Part shown: positions 1 to 11,212 of the stretch, piece after piece
How the letters are laid out: every line of letters starts with the position of its first letter
Numbering within the stretch: the stretch's first letter is position 1
Notes under the pieces: generated by a model
Databases searched by the model: none
What the model was told of the DNA's origin: nothing
What the model saw: only the letters and a program-made list of their open reading frames with translations
Made by a program: the position numbers and the translations under genes
From: Aegilops tauschii subsp. strangulata
Lineage: Eukaryota > Streptophyta > Magnoliopsida > Poales > Poaceae
Reading direction: 5' to 3'
DNA length: 64,000 nucleotides
NCBI RefSeq assembly: GCF_002575655.3
Contig: NC_053036.3
Span: forward strand, 163,408,627 to 163,472,626

Positions 1-801
1 ACAACCGGCAGGAGCCATAGGAGTTGTCTTTATTATTTTGCATGACCTGCGTGTCATTGAATAACGCCATGTAATTTACTTTACTTTCTTGCTAAACGCA
101 TTAGCCATACAAGTAGAAGTAATCGTTGGCGTGACGACTTCATGAAGACACAATGATGGAGATCATGATGATGGAGATCATGGTGTCATGCCGGTGACGA
201 AGATGATCATGGTGCCCCGAAGATGGAGATCAAAGGAGCATGATGATATTGGCCAGATCATGTCACTATTTGATTGCATGTGATATTTATCATGTTTTTG
301 CATCTTATTTGCTTAGAACGACGGTAGTAAGTAAGATGATCCCTTATATTAATTTCAAGAAAGTGTTCACCCTAACTGTGCACCGTTGCGAAGGTTCGTT
401 GTTTCGAAGCACCACGTGATGATCGGGTGTGATAGATTCTAACGTTCGAATACAACGGGTGTTGACGAGCCTAGCATGTACAGACATGGCCTCGGAACAC
501 ACGCAATACACTTAGGTTGACTTGACGAGCCTAGCATGTACAGACATGGCCTCGGAACACGGAGGACCGAAAGGTCGAGCATGAGTCATATAGAAGATAC
601 GATCAACATGGAGATGTTCACCGATCTTGACTAGTCCGTCTCACGTGATGATCTGACACGGCCTAGTTAAAGTCGGATCATGTATCACTTAGATGACTAG
701 AGGGATGTCTATCTGAGTGGGAGTTCATTAAAAATTTGATTAGATGAACTTAATTATCATGAACTTAGTCTAAAATCTTTACACTATGTCTTGTAGATCA
801 A
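1..801 (+). other. 5' untranslated leader of the Copia element
   Basis: No ORF of note is seen between base 1 and the gag ATG at 802. In BARE-like elements this leader is known to hold the dimerisation and packaging signals of genomic RNA; which bases do this here cannot be told by eye. It holds ATGGAGATCATG-type short repeats (about 154-230) and a 39-bp direct repeat (462-500 and 522-560), listed separately. Confidence 0.75.
462..560 (+). repeat. 39-bp direct repeat in the Copia leader
   Basis: The segments 462-500 and 522-560 are identical over 39 bp (beginning ttgacgagcctagcatg) at an offset of exactly 60 bp. They lie in the untranslated leader, where RNA packaging or dimer signals would be expected. 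Confidence 0.9.
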
Positions 802-2439
802 ATGGCCAACGTTGTCCTCAATTTCAACGCGTTCCTAGAGAAAACCAAGCTGAAAGATGATGGCAGCAACTATATGGACTGGGTCCGGAACCAGAGGCTC
901 ATCCTCATAGTAGCCAAGAAAGATTATGTCTTAGAAGCACCGCTAGGTGAAGCACCAATCCCAGAGAACCAAGACGTTATGAACGCTTGGCAATCACGTG
1001 CTGATGATTACTCCCTCGTTCAGTGCGGCATGCTTTACTGCCTAGAACCGGGTCTCCAAAAGCGTTTTGAGAAACATGGAGCATATGAGATGTTCGAGGA
1101 GCTGAATTTAGTTTTTCAAGCTCATGCCCGGGTCGAGAGATATGATGTCTCCGACAAGTTCTTCAGCTGTAAAATGGAGGAGAACAGTTCTGTTAGTGAG
1201 CACATACTCAGAATGTCTGGGTTGCACAACCGCTTGTCTCAGCTGGGAGTTAATCTCCCGGATGACGCGGTCATTGACAGAATCCTCCAGTCGCTTCCAC
1301 CAAGCTACAAGAGCTTTGTGATGAACTACAATATGCAGGGGATGGAAAAGACCATTCCCGAGGTATATTCAATGTTGAAATCAGCGGAAGGGGAGATCAG
1401 AAAAGAACATCAAGTGTTGATGGTGAATAAAACCACTAAGTTCAAGAAGGGCAAGGGTAAGAAGAACTTCAAGAAGGACGGCAAGGGAGTTGCCGCGCCC
1501 GGTGAACCAGTTACTGGGAAGAAGTCAAAGCATGGACCCAAGCCCGAGACTGAGTGCTTTTATTGCAAGGGAAGTGGTCACTGGAAGCGGAACTGCCCCA
1601 AATACTTAGCGGACAAGAAGGCCGGCAATGCCAAAGGTATATGTGATATACATGTAATTGATGTGTACCTTACAAGTACTCGTAGTAGCTCCTGGGTATT
1701 TGATACCGGTGCGGGTGCTCATATTTGTAACTCAAAACAGGAACTACGGAATAAACGGAGACTGGCGAAGGACGAGGTGACGATACGCGTCGGGAATGGT
1801 TCCAAGGTCGATGTGATCGCCGTCGGTACGCTACCTTTGCATCTACCTACGGGATTAGTTTTAAACCTCAATAATTGTTATTTAGTGCTAGCTTTGAGCA
1901 TGAACATTGTATCTGGATCTCGTTTAATTCGAGATGGCTACTCATTTAAATCCGAGAATAATGGTTGTTCCGTTTATTTGAGAAATATGTTTTATGGTCA
2001 TGCCCCGCTGGTCAATGGTTTATTTTTGATGAATCTCGAACGTGATGTTACACATGTTCATAGTGTGAATACCAAAAGATATAAAGTTGATAACGATAGT
2101 CCCACATACTTGTGGCACTGCCGCCTTGGTCACATTGGTGTCAAGCGCATGAAGAAGCTCCATGCAGATGGACTTTTGGAGTGTCTTGATTATGAATCAT
2201 TTGACACGTGCGAACCATGCCTCATGGGTAAGATGACCAAGACTCCGTTCTCCGGAACAATGGAGCGAGCAACCAACTTATTGGAAATCATACATACCGA
2301 TGTGTGCGGTCCAATGAGTGTTGAGGCTCGCGGAGGATATCGTTATGTTCTCACTCTCACTGATGATTTAAGTAGATATGGGTATGTCTACCTAATGCAA
2401 CACAAGTCTGAAACCTTTGAAAAGTTCAAGGAATTTTAG
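802..2439 (+). pseudogene. Copia gag, protease and N-terminal integrase (first part of polyprotein, ends at premature TAG)
   Basis: This is the N-terminal 545 residues of a Ty1/Copia polyprotein, from the first ATG after the leader. In order it shows a gag (UBN2-like) region; a lysine-rich stretch; a CCHC zinc knuckle (C-x2-C-x4-H-x4-C, about residues 252-265) that binds genomic RNA; an aspartic protease site (D-T-G-A, Asp about residue 301); the GAG-pre-integrase HHCC zinc region (LWHCRLGH ... CEPC, about 437-472); and the first integrase Asp (HTDVCGP, about 500). A TAG at 2437-2439 ends it inside the integrase core. The frame continues unchanged after the stop, so a single base change explains the break. 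The intact element would act in cytoplasmic virus-like particles and then the nucleus. Confidence 0.92.
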
Positions 2440-4782
2440 AGTGAAGTTGAGAATCAACGTGACAGGAAAATAAAATTCTTACAATCAGATCGTGGTGGAG
2501 AATATTTAAGTCACGAGTTTGGTGCACACTTAAGGAAATGTGGAATAGTTTCACAACTCACGCCGCCTGGAACACCTCAGAGAAATGGTGTGTCCGAACG
2601 TCGTAATCGCACTCTATTGGATATGGTGCGATCTATGATGTCTCTTACCGATTTACCGCTCTCATTTTGGGGTTATGCTTTAGAGACTGCCGCATTCACT
2701 TTAAATAGGGCACCGTCTAAATCCGTTGAGACGACACCGTATGAATTATGGTTTGGGAAGAAACCTAAGCTGTCGTTTCTAAAAGTTTGGGGATGCGATG
2801 CTTATGTCAAGAAACTTCAACCTGAAAAGCTCGAACCCAAGTCAGAAAAATGCGTCTTCATAGGATACCCTAAGGAAACTATTGGGTATACCTTCTACCT
2901 CAGATCCGAGGGCAAGATCTTCGTTGCCAAGAATGGGTCCTTTCTGGAGAAGGAGTTTCTCTCAAAAGAATTGAGTGGGAGGAAAGTGGAACTTGATGAG
3001 GTGATAGTCACCCCTTCCGAACCGGAAAGTAGCGCAGCACGGGAAAATGTTCCTGTGGTGCCTACACCGACTGGGGAGGAAGTTAATGATGATGATCATG
3101 AAGCTTCGGATCAAGTTACTACTGAACTTCGTAGGTCCACAAGGACACGTTCCGCACCAGAGTGGTATGGCAACCCTGTCCTGGAAATCATGTTGTTAGA
3201 CAACGGTGAACCTTCGAACTATGAAGAAGCGATGGCGGGCCCGGAATTCGACAAATGGCTAGAAGCCATGAAATCCGAGATAGGATCCATGTATGAAAAC
3301 GAAGTATGGACTTTGACTGACTTGCCCGATGAGCGGCGAGCCATAGAAAACAAATGGATCTTTAAGAAGAAGATGGACGCAGATGGTAATGTGACCATCT
3401 ACAAAGCTCGACTTGTCGCTAAGGGTTATCGACAAGTTCAAGGGGTTGACTACGATGAGACTTTCTCACCCGTAGCGAAGCTGAAGTCCGTCCGAATCAT
3501 GTTAGCAATTGCCGCATACTATGATTATGAGATATGGCAGATGGATGTCAAAACGGAATTCCTTAACGGCTTCCTTAAGGAAGAGTTGTATATGATGCAG
3601 CCGGAAGGTTTTGTCGATCCTAAGAATGCTAACAAAGTATGCAAGCTCCAGCGCTCAATTTATGGGCTGGTGCAAGCATCTCGGAGTTGGAACATTCGCT
3701 TTGATGAGATGATGAAAGCGTTTGGGTTTACACAGACTTATGGAGAAGCCTGTGTTTACAAGAAAGTGAGTGGGAGCTCTGTAGCATTTCTCATATTATA
3801 TGTGGATGACATATTATTGATGGGAAATGATATAGAATTCTTGGAAAGTATAAAGGCCTATTTGAATAAGTGTTTCTCAATGAAGGACCTTGGAGAAGCT
3901 GCTTATATATTAGGCATCAAGATTTATAGAGATAGATCAAGACGCCTCATTGGTCTGTCACAGAGTACATACCTTGACAAGATATTGAAGAAGTTCAGTA
4001 TGGATCAGTCCAAGAAGGGGTTCTTGCCTGTATTGCAAGGTGTGCAATTGAGCAAGGCTCAATGCCCGACCACGGCAGAAGATATAGAAAAGATGAGTGT
4101 CATCCCCTATGCCTCGGCCATAGGGTCTATTATGTATGCCATGCTGTGTACCAGACCTGATGTAAACCTTGCCGTAAGTTTGGTAGGAAGGTACCAAAGT
4201 AATCCCGGCATGGAACACTGGACAGCGGTCAAGAATATCCTGAAGTACCTGAAGAGGACTAAGGATATGTTTCTCGTTTATGGAGGTGACGAAGAGCTCG
4301 TCGTAAAGGGTTACGTCGACGCTAGCTTCGACACAGATCTGGATGACTCGAAGTCACAAACCGGATACGTGTATATTTTGAATGGAGGAGCAGTAAGCTG
4401 GTGCAATTGCAAGCAAAGCGTCGTGGCGGGATCTACATGTGAAGCAGAGTACATGGCAGCCTCGGAGGCAGCACAGGAAGCAGTCTGGATGAAGGAGTTC
4501 ATTACCGACCTAGGGGTGATTCCCAATGCGTCGGGCCCGATGACTCTCTTCTGTGACAACACTGGAGCTATTGCCCTTGCGAAGGAGCCCAGGTTTCACA
4601 GGAAGACCAGGCATATCAAGCGTCGCTTCAACTCCATTCGTGAAAGTGTTCAAAATGGAGACATAGATATTTGTAAAGTACATACAGACCTGAATGTAGC
4701 AGATCCGTTGACTAAACCTCTCCCTAGGGCAAAACATGATCAACACCAGGACGCAATGGGTGTTCGATTCATCACAATGTAA
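2440..4782 (+). pseudogene. Copia integrase C-terminal part, reverse transcriptase and RNase H (second part of polyprotein)
   Basis: The same frame continues after the TAG. It carries the remaining integrase catalytic residues (Asp in QSDRGGEY and Glu in NGVSERRNR around 2485-2610), the integrase C-terminal region, the Copia RT (begins near WTLTDLPDERRA; YVDD active site codons 3799-3810) and a Copia RNase H (GYVDASFDTD, then the EAEYMA and VADPLTKP region). The first ATG after the stop is at 2590, but this part would normally be made only as part of the polyprotein. Length and domain order match an intact Copia pol. The natural stop at 4780-4782 lies 18 bp before the PPT. Confidence 0.92.
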
Positions 4783-4800
4783 CTAGATTATTGACTCTAG

Positions 4801-4814
4801 TGCAAGTGGGAGAC
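4801..4814 (+). other. Polypurine tract of the Copia element
   Basis: The purine-rich sequence tgcaagtgggagac sits directly before the 3' LTR start at 4815 and would prime plus-strand DNA synthesis. Confidence 0.85.
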
Positions 4815-6529
4815 TGTTGGAAATATGCCCTAGAGGCAATAATAAATGGTTATTATTATATTTCTTTGTTCATGGTAATTGTCTATTATTCATGCTATAA
4901 TTGTATTGTCCGGAAACCGTAATACATGTGTGAATACATAGACCACAACGTGTCCCTAGTAAGCCTCTAGTTGACTAGCTCGTTGATCAACAGATAGTCA
5001 TGGTTTCCTGACTATGGACATTGGATGTCATTGATAACGGGATCACATCATTAGGAGAATGATGTGATGGACAAGACCCAATCCTAAGCATAGCATAAAA
5101 GATCGTGTAGTTTCGTTTGCTAGAGCTTTTCCAATGTCAAGTATCTTTTCCTTGGACCATGAGATCGTGCAACTCCCGGATACCGTAGGAGTGCTTTGGG
5201 TGTGCCAAACGTCACAACGTAACTGGTGACTATAAAGGTGCACTACGGGTATCTCCGAAAGTGTCTGTTGGGTTGGCACGGATCGAGACTGGGATTTGTC
5301 ACTCCGTGTGACGGAGAGGTATCTCTGGGCCCACTCGGTAATGCATCATCATAATGAGCTCAATGTGACTAAGGCGGTAGTCACGGGATCATGCATTGCG
5401 GTACGAGTAAAGAGACTTGCCGGTAACGAGATTGAACAAGGTATTGGGATACCGACGATCGAATCTCGGGCAAGTAACATACCGATTGACAAAGGGAATT
5501 GCATACGGATTGATTGAATCCTCGACACCGTGGTTCATCCGATGAGATCATCGTGGAACATGTGGGAGCCAACATGGGTATCCAGATCCCGCTGTTGGTT
5601 ATTGACCGGAGAGGCGTCTCGGTCATGTCTGCATGTCTCCCGAACCCGTAGGGTCTACACACTTAAGGTTCGGTGACGCTAGGGTTGTAGAGATATATGT
5701 ATGCGGAAACCCGAAAGTTGTTCGGAGTCCCGGATGAGATCCCGGACGTCACGAGAGGTTCCGGAATGGTCCGGAGGTGAAGAATTATATATAGGAAGTC
5801 AAGTTTCGGCCACCGGGAAAGTTTCGGGGGTTACCGGTATTGTACCGGGACCACCGGAAGGGTCCCGGGGGTCCACCGGGTGGGGCCACCTGTCCCGGAG
5901 GGCCCCGTGGGCTGAAAGTGGAAGGGAACCAGCCCTTAGTGGGCTGGGGCGCCCCCCTTGGGCCTTCCCCCATGCGCCTAGGGTTGGGAACCCTAGGGGG
6001 GAGCTTCCCCCTTGCCTTGGGGGGCAAGGCACCCCTTCCCCCCCTTTGGCCGCCGCCCCCCCTTGGAGATCCCATCTCCCTGGGCCAACGCCCCCCCAGG
6101 GTGCCTATATAAAGGGGGGGAGGGAGGGCAGCAACACACAGCCTTGGGCGCCTCCCTCCTCCCCTGCAACACCTCTCTCTCTCTCGCAGAAGCTTGGCAA
6201 AGCCCTGCCGAGACCCGCTACATCCACCACCACGCCGTCGTGCTGTTGGATCTCCATCAACCTCTCCTTCCCCCTTGCTGGATCAAGAAGGAGGAGACGT
6301 CGCTGCACCGTACGTGTGTTGAACACGGAGGTGCCGTCCGTTCGGCACTCGGTCATCGGTGATTTGGATCACGGCGAGTACGACTCCGTCATCCACGTTC
6401 ATTGGAACGCTTCCGCTCGTGATCTACAAGGGTATGTAGATGCACTCCTTTCCCCTCGTTGCTAGTAGACTCCATAGATGCATCTTGGTGAGCGTAGGAA
6501 AATTTTAAATTATGCTACGATTCCCAACA
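4815..6529 (+). repeat. 3' LTR of the Angela-like Copia element (1,715 bp)
   Basis: It starts TGTTGGAA and ends CCCAACA, giving the 5'-TG...CA-3' ends and short inverted termini. A TATATAAA box lies at 6106-6113, just ahead of a CT-rich start region, so U3 is about 1.3 kb and R-U5 about 0.4 kb. Long reading frames around 5701-6465 on both strands come from the GC-rich U3 (ggcc/cccc runs) and are not genes. Confidence 0.93.
6106..6113 (+). promoter_or_regulatory. TATA box of the Copia LTR
   Basis: TATATAAA is followed by a purine block and then a CT-rich leader. The position agrees with the promoter of BARE/Angela LTRs. Confidence 0.8.
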
Positions 6530-6860
6530 GTCACAACCGACCAGGGCGCGCCTGGGCCTCCTGGCGTGCCCTGGTGGGTTGTGCCCTCCTCGGGACACCC
6601 CCGGTGCAGCCAGGGCCCATTATGTTCCTTTTGGTCCAAAAAAATCTCCGTGAAGTTTCGTTGCATTTGGACTCCGTCTGATATTGATTTCCTAAGATGT
6701 AAAAACATGCAGAAACCAACAACTGGCACTTGGCACTATGTCTATAGGTTAGTACCAAAAAATGATATAAAATGACTATAAAATGATTATGAAACATCAA
6801 AGATTGATAATATAACATCATGGAACAATCAAAAATTATAGATACATTGGAGACATATCA
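6530..6860 (-). mobile_element. Truncated Gypsy LTR fragment (Sabrina/WHAM-like, minus strand)
   Basis: Read on the minus strand it starts at 6860 with TGATATGTCTCCAATGTATC and runs to 6530, where the Angela LTR cuts it. This start resembles Athila-lineage LTRs I recall from wheat (TGATACGTCTCCAAC type). It includes the GC-rich palindromic segment ending in GGTTGTGACTG-like sequence common to these LTRs. No PPT adjoins 6860, so 6860 is probably the outer end of a 5' LTR. Family name uncertain. Confidence 0.65.
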
Positions 6861-7049
6861 GCGGCACGTGCGGTGGTTTGTTGGGGAAGAAGAAGAGGTG
6901 AGGAAGAAAAAGAGTTGGGAGACGTAGGATATTCATCCAACCGCCTGAAATGGTCAACGGACCCAAATGATGAAAGTCAGGAAACTTGCATAAATATATG
7001 TTTTTATAGAGCAAAGGATCCCTAAAAACAACAACATAAAGAAAAACTA
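6861..7049. other. Short unassigned spacer
   Basis: AT-rich sequence with a purine-rich patch (aagaagaagaggtgagg, about 6888). I see no gene or repeat end. It is probably the downstream flank of the decayed ORF on the minus strand. Confidence 0.4.
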
Positions 7050-7737
7050 TCACTGCTCGTGGAACGAGCCGACCACGTCGTCTTTGGCTGCCGGCGCGAA
7101 CCAGCTGTAGCTTCCGATGTGTGTCTCCGCACCGTGGTTGTCCTCGGCCTCCAACTACTCGTTCATGCGGAGCATGCGGGCGCTCTGCATGAACGCGAGC
7201 ACCGCCCGGTTCATGTCCACGACGTTCAGTTCTGCCTACAGGAGGGCCTCGATGGCAGTGGCATCCACGCGCTCCGCGTCAAGTTGAGCCTCTACCGCCC
7301 GATTCAAGTCCAGGATGTCCAATTCTATCTGTAGGAGGGCCTCGGTGGTAGCGGCATCCGTGCGCTCCGTGTCAAGTTGAGCCTCTGCCTCGTGGTGCTC
7401 CTTTATGATCGCTAGGTTGAGCCGCTGGTCTACCTGCACCATGGGGGACCCGGACGCCGGCACAAAGTTGACGTCCATCGTCCCATACGCATCGGGCGCC
7501 TTCTGGGCCGTGACCTATGCCATGAACATTGGATCGGCTTCCTCCTCCTCGGAGCTTTGCTCTAGAGAACTCGGGGATTGGCCCACCGCAAAGCGAGCTT
7601 GGGAATGCAGGTCTGTGGTGCCGACCGCCGCCGCAATTTCTGCATGGCACTCCGGCATCAACATCTTGTAGTACGTGATTTTGTGGCGCACCAAGGCTTT
7701 CCGGCGAACTAGGGGACGACTGATGCGAACTAGGAGA
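7050..7737 (-). pseudogene. Decayed ORF of unknown function with an internal tandem repeat
   Basis: One minus-strand frame runs from the WHAM-like insertion at 7737 down to a stop at 7050-7052, interrupted by three TAG codons (near 7515, 7236 and 7160). Each sits where CAG would keep the frame open. The product is glutamate/alanine-rich with two copies of a roughly 27-residue unit (A-Q-L-D-x-E-R-x-D-A, then ALL, then LNRAV), likely coiled coil, and ends in a Ser-Tyr-Ser-Trp-Phe segment. Its 5' part was separated by the 7738-18096 insertion. I do not recognise the family; a transposon-encoded accessory protein or a captured gene fragment are both possible. Confidence 0.5.
7733..7737 (+). repeat. 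Left target-site duplication of the WHAM-like element
   Basis: ggaga here matches gggga at 18097-18101 at four of five positions, as expected for an aged 5-bp duplication. Confidence 0.7.
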
Positions 7738-9282
7738 TGATACATCCATTTTGCATCATGTTTTCCTACTGTTATTTATGATGTTTTTAAACATAATAAT
7801 GCTTTTTGGAGTAATTCTAATGCCTTTTCTTTCATAATATGAGGTATACAAAAGGAGGGAGGATTCCGGCAGCTGGAAATTTGGACCTGGAAAAGCTACA
7901 TCAGGCCACCTATTCTGCACAACTCCAAACAAGATGAAACTTCACGGATATTTTTTATCAAATATATGATGAATATTGGAGCAAATAACTACCAGAGGGG
8001 GCCCACCAGGTGGGCACAACCCACCTGGGCGCGCCAGGGAGCCCAGGCGCGCCCTGGTGGGTTGTGCTCACCCGGGCACACCTTCGGTGCCCATCTTCTG
8101 GTATATAGGTCATTTTGACCTAGAAAAAAAGGAGAGGACTTTCGGGACGGAGTGCCGCGGTCTCGAGGTGGAACTTGGGTAGGAGCACTTTTGCCTTCTG
8201 GCAGGGCGATTCCACCGGGGGAACTTCCCTCCCGGAGGGGAAAATCATCGTCATCATCATCACCAACAACTCTCCCATCTTGGGGAGGGCAATCTCCATC
8301 AACATCTTCTATGGCACCATCTTATCTCAAACCTTAGTTCATCTCTTGTGTTCAATCTTGTTACTGGAACTATAGATTGGTGCTTGTGGGTGACTAGTAG
8401 TGTTGATTACATCTTGTAGTTCATTACTATATGGTTCATTTGGTGGAAGATTATATGGTCAGATCCAATATACTATTTAATACTCCTATGATCTTGAGAA
8501 TGATTATCATTTGTGAGTAGTTACTTTGGTTCTTGAGGTCACGGGATAAATCATGTTGCAAGTAATCATGTGAACTTGATATGTGTTCGATATTTTGATA
8601 GTATGTATGTTGTGATTCCCTTAATGGTGTCATGTGAATGTCGACTACATGACACTTCACCATATTTGGGCCTAAGGGAATGCATTGTGGAGTAGAAATT
8701 AGTTGATGAGTTGTGAGAGTGATAGAAGCTTAAACCCTAGTTTATGCGCTATTCCGTAAGGGACCGATTGGATCCAAAAGTTTAATGCTATGGTTAGAAT
8801 TTATTCTTAATACTTTTCTCGTAGTTGCGGATGCTTGCGGGAGGGTTAATCATAAGTAGGAGGTTTGTTCAAGTAAGAACAAAACCTAAGCACCGGTCCA
8901 CCCACATATCAAATTATCAAAGTATCGGGCTTTGCTTATCATAAGAACAGCACCTAAACACAAATCAAATCAACATGGTGAAAGTGACTAGATGAAATTT
9001 CTGTGTACCCTCAAGAACGCTTTGCTTATCATAAGAGACCCTTTTGGCCTGTCCTTTGCCTCAAAAGTATCGGGCTACCTTTCTGCACTTTTGTTACTAC
9101 TATCATTACTTGCTCGTTACAAATTATATTGCTACCAAACTACTCTGCTACTTACAATTTCAGCACCTGCAGACATTACCCTGGTGAAAACCACTTGTCA
9201 TTTCCTTATGCTCCTCGTTGGGTTCGACACTCTTACTTATCAAAAAGAGCTACAATTGATCCCCTATACTTGTGGGTCATGA
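7738..9282 (+). repeat. 5' LTR of WHAM-like element (1,545 bp)
   Basis: It starts TGATACATCC and ends at a mutated terminus (TCATGA, where the 3' LTR has TCATCA). It aligns end to end with 16617-18096. A GC-rich near-palindromic block lies at about 7995-8075. Small ORFs inside are not genes. Confidence 0.9.
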
Positions 9283-9293
9283 AGGCTATTTTT

Positions 9294-9311
9294 TGGCACC
9301 GTTGCCGGGGA
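9294..9311 (+). other. Primer-binding site (tRNA-Asp type)
   Basis: TGGCACCGTTGCCGGGGA lies 11 bp after the 5' LTR. It matches the 3' end of plant tRNA-Asp (TGGCGCCGTTGCCGGGGA) with one mismatch, the usual primer of Athila-lineage Gypsy elements. Confidence 0.85.
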
Positions 9312-9373
9312 GTGAAGCGCCTTTGGTAAGTGGAATTTGGTAAGGAAACATTTATATAGTGTGCTGAAATTTA

Positions 9374-10125
9374 TTGTCACTTGTTACTTTGGAAAACAAT
9401 CCTTTGAGGGGTTTGTTCGGGGTATCTTCACCTCGACCGGAACCACAATTAGCTACCCCTCAACCTACTGCACCTACTGAAAATATTGAATATGAAATTC
9501 CTTCAGGTATGATAGAACAACTGCTAGCTAATCCTTATGCAGGAGATGGAACCGAACATCCTGATATGCACTTGATATATGTGGAAAAAATTTGTGGATT
9601 GTTTAAGCTTGCAGGTTTACCCGGAGATGAAGTTATGAAGAAGGTTTCCCCTTTATCTTTGAAGGGAAAAGCATTGGGATGGTATGGGCTAAGCGATGAT
9701 ATTGGATCCTGGAATTGGAATCGACTGAAATTGGAGTTTCATCAAAAAAATATCCTATGCATCTAGTTCATCATGATTGGAATTATATATATAATTTTTG
9801 GCCTCGTGAAGGAGAAAGTACCGCTCTAGCTTGGGGGAGGCTTAAGTCAATGTTATATTCATGCCCCAATCGTGAGCTCTCAGGAGAAATTATTATCCAG
9901 AATTTTTATGCTTGGCTTTCTCGTAATGATCAAACCATTCTTGATACTTCTTGTGCTCATTCTTTTATGAAGAAGACTATTGAATTCCGGTGGGATATTT
10001 TGGACAGAATTAAATACAACTCTGAAGATTGGGAACTTGACGAAGGTAAAGAGACGGGTATTAAACTTAAGTATGATTGTGTTAAATCTTTTATGAATAC
10101 CGATCGATGCTTTTCAAAAGTTTAG
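9374..10125 (+). pseudogene. Gypsy gag (Athila lineage), frameshifted
   Basis: The frame 9374-9766 resembles an Athila-type gag N-terminus with the capsid-like motif around LKGKALGWYGL. It passes into another frame at about 9715-9766, continuing to 10125 with the retrotransposon-gag features FWPREGESTALAWGRLKSML and FYAWLS. There is no ATG at 9374 (the codon is TTG), and the first ATG is about 9509, so the original start appears lost. A further shift near 10100-10130 leads into the protease frame. Gag would form the virus-like particle. Confidence 0.8.
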
Positions 10126-11212
10126 CACTAAATATGGACTTGACTCTGAGATAGTAGCCTCCTTTTGTGAATCATTTTCCACTCATGTTGATCTCCCTAA
10201 AGAGAAGTGGTTTAAATATCCCCCACTTATTAAAGAACCGGTATCAGTTAAAGAAGAAACCATAATTTATAATGTTGATCCAGTTGTTCCTTCTGCTTAT
10301 ATTGAGAAACCACCTTTCCCTGTTAGGATAAAGGAACATGCTAAAGTTTCAACTGTGGTTAACAAAAGCTATATTAGAACACCTAAACCTAATGAACAAA
10401 TCAAAGTAGAACCTAGTATTGCTATGGTTAAAGATATCTTGGAAGAAGATATGGATGGGCATGTTATTTACTTCTGTGAAGAAGCTGCTAGAATTGCCAA
10501 ACCTGATAAAAAGGACAAACATAGACCTATTGTTGGCATGCCCGTTTTCTTAGTTAAAATAGGAGGTCACTGTTATCATGGTTTATGTGACATATGTGCT
10601 AGTGTGAGTGCTATCCCTTACACCTTATATCAAGCAATTATGAATGACATAGCACCCGCAGAGATAGAAGACATAGATGTTACTATTAAACTTGCTAATA
10701 GAGATACTATATCACCAATTGGTATTGTTAGAGATGTTGAAGTCTTGTGTGGGAAAATAAAATACCCTACTATTTTCCTTGTTCTTGGTTCCCCACAACA
10801 TGACTTCTGCCCCATTATCTTCGGTAGACCTTTCTTGAACACCGTTAATGCTAAGATAGATTGTGAGAAAAAAATTATCGGTGTTAGTTTTGGTGATGAG
10901 TCTCATGAGTTTAATTTTTCCAAGTTTAGTAGGAAGCTTCATGAAAAAGAATTTCCTAGTAAGGATGAAATAATTGGTCTTGCTTCTATTGTTGTGCCAC
11001 CTACTGATCCTTTAGAACAATATTTGCTAGACCATGAAAATGATTTACATATGCATGAAAGAAATGAAATAGATAAGATTTTGTTTGAACAACGCCCTCT
11101 GCTTAAACACAATTTGCCTATTGAAACTCTAGGAGGTCCTCCTCCACCTAAAGGTGATCCTGTGTTTGAATTAAAACAATTGTCAGTCACTTTTGAAATA
11201 TGCTTATCTTGA
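10126..11212 (+). pseudogene. Gag C-terminal spacer and aspartic protease of WHAM-like element
   Basis: An open frame runs to 11212, with ATG at 10355. The retropepsin active site region is at 10583-10610 (L-C-D-I-C-A-S, Asp codon 10589-10591), followed by the flap and ILGRPFL-like segment (here IIFGRPFLNT, near 10815). The usual D-x-G-A/S glycine is replaced by cysteine, which would be expected to damage activity. The frame closes before RT by a frameshift at about 11200. Confidence 0.8.

Larger units (their letters stand above)
1..6529 (+). mobile_element. Angela/WIS/BARE-type Copia LTR retrotransposon, 5' truncated by window edge
   Basis: The segment reads as leader, gag, protease, integrase, reverse transcriptase, RNase H, PPT and 3' LTR, which is the Ty1/Copia order. 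The LTR start (TGTTGGAAATATGCCCTAG) is the signature I recall for the Angela/WIS/BARE group, the most abundant Copia group of Triticeae. The 5' LTR and PBS lie left of base 1, so the 5' TSD cannot be checked. The coding part carries one in-frame TAG (2437-2439) but is otherwise open from 802 to 4782, so it is a comparatively young copy. It inserted into an older Gypsy LTR whose remnant starts at 6530. Confidence 0.93.

Noticed and set aside
5701..6465. 254-codon plus-strand frame and overlapping minus-strand frames in the Angela LTR
   Set aside because: They arise from GC-rich U3 sequence with few stops on any frame, show no domain, and lie across the promoter.
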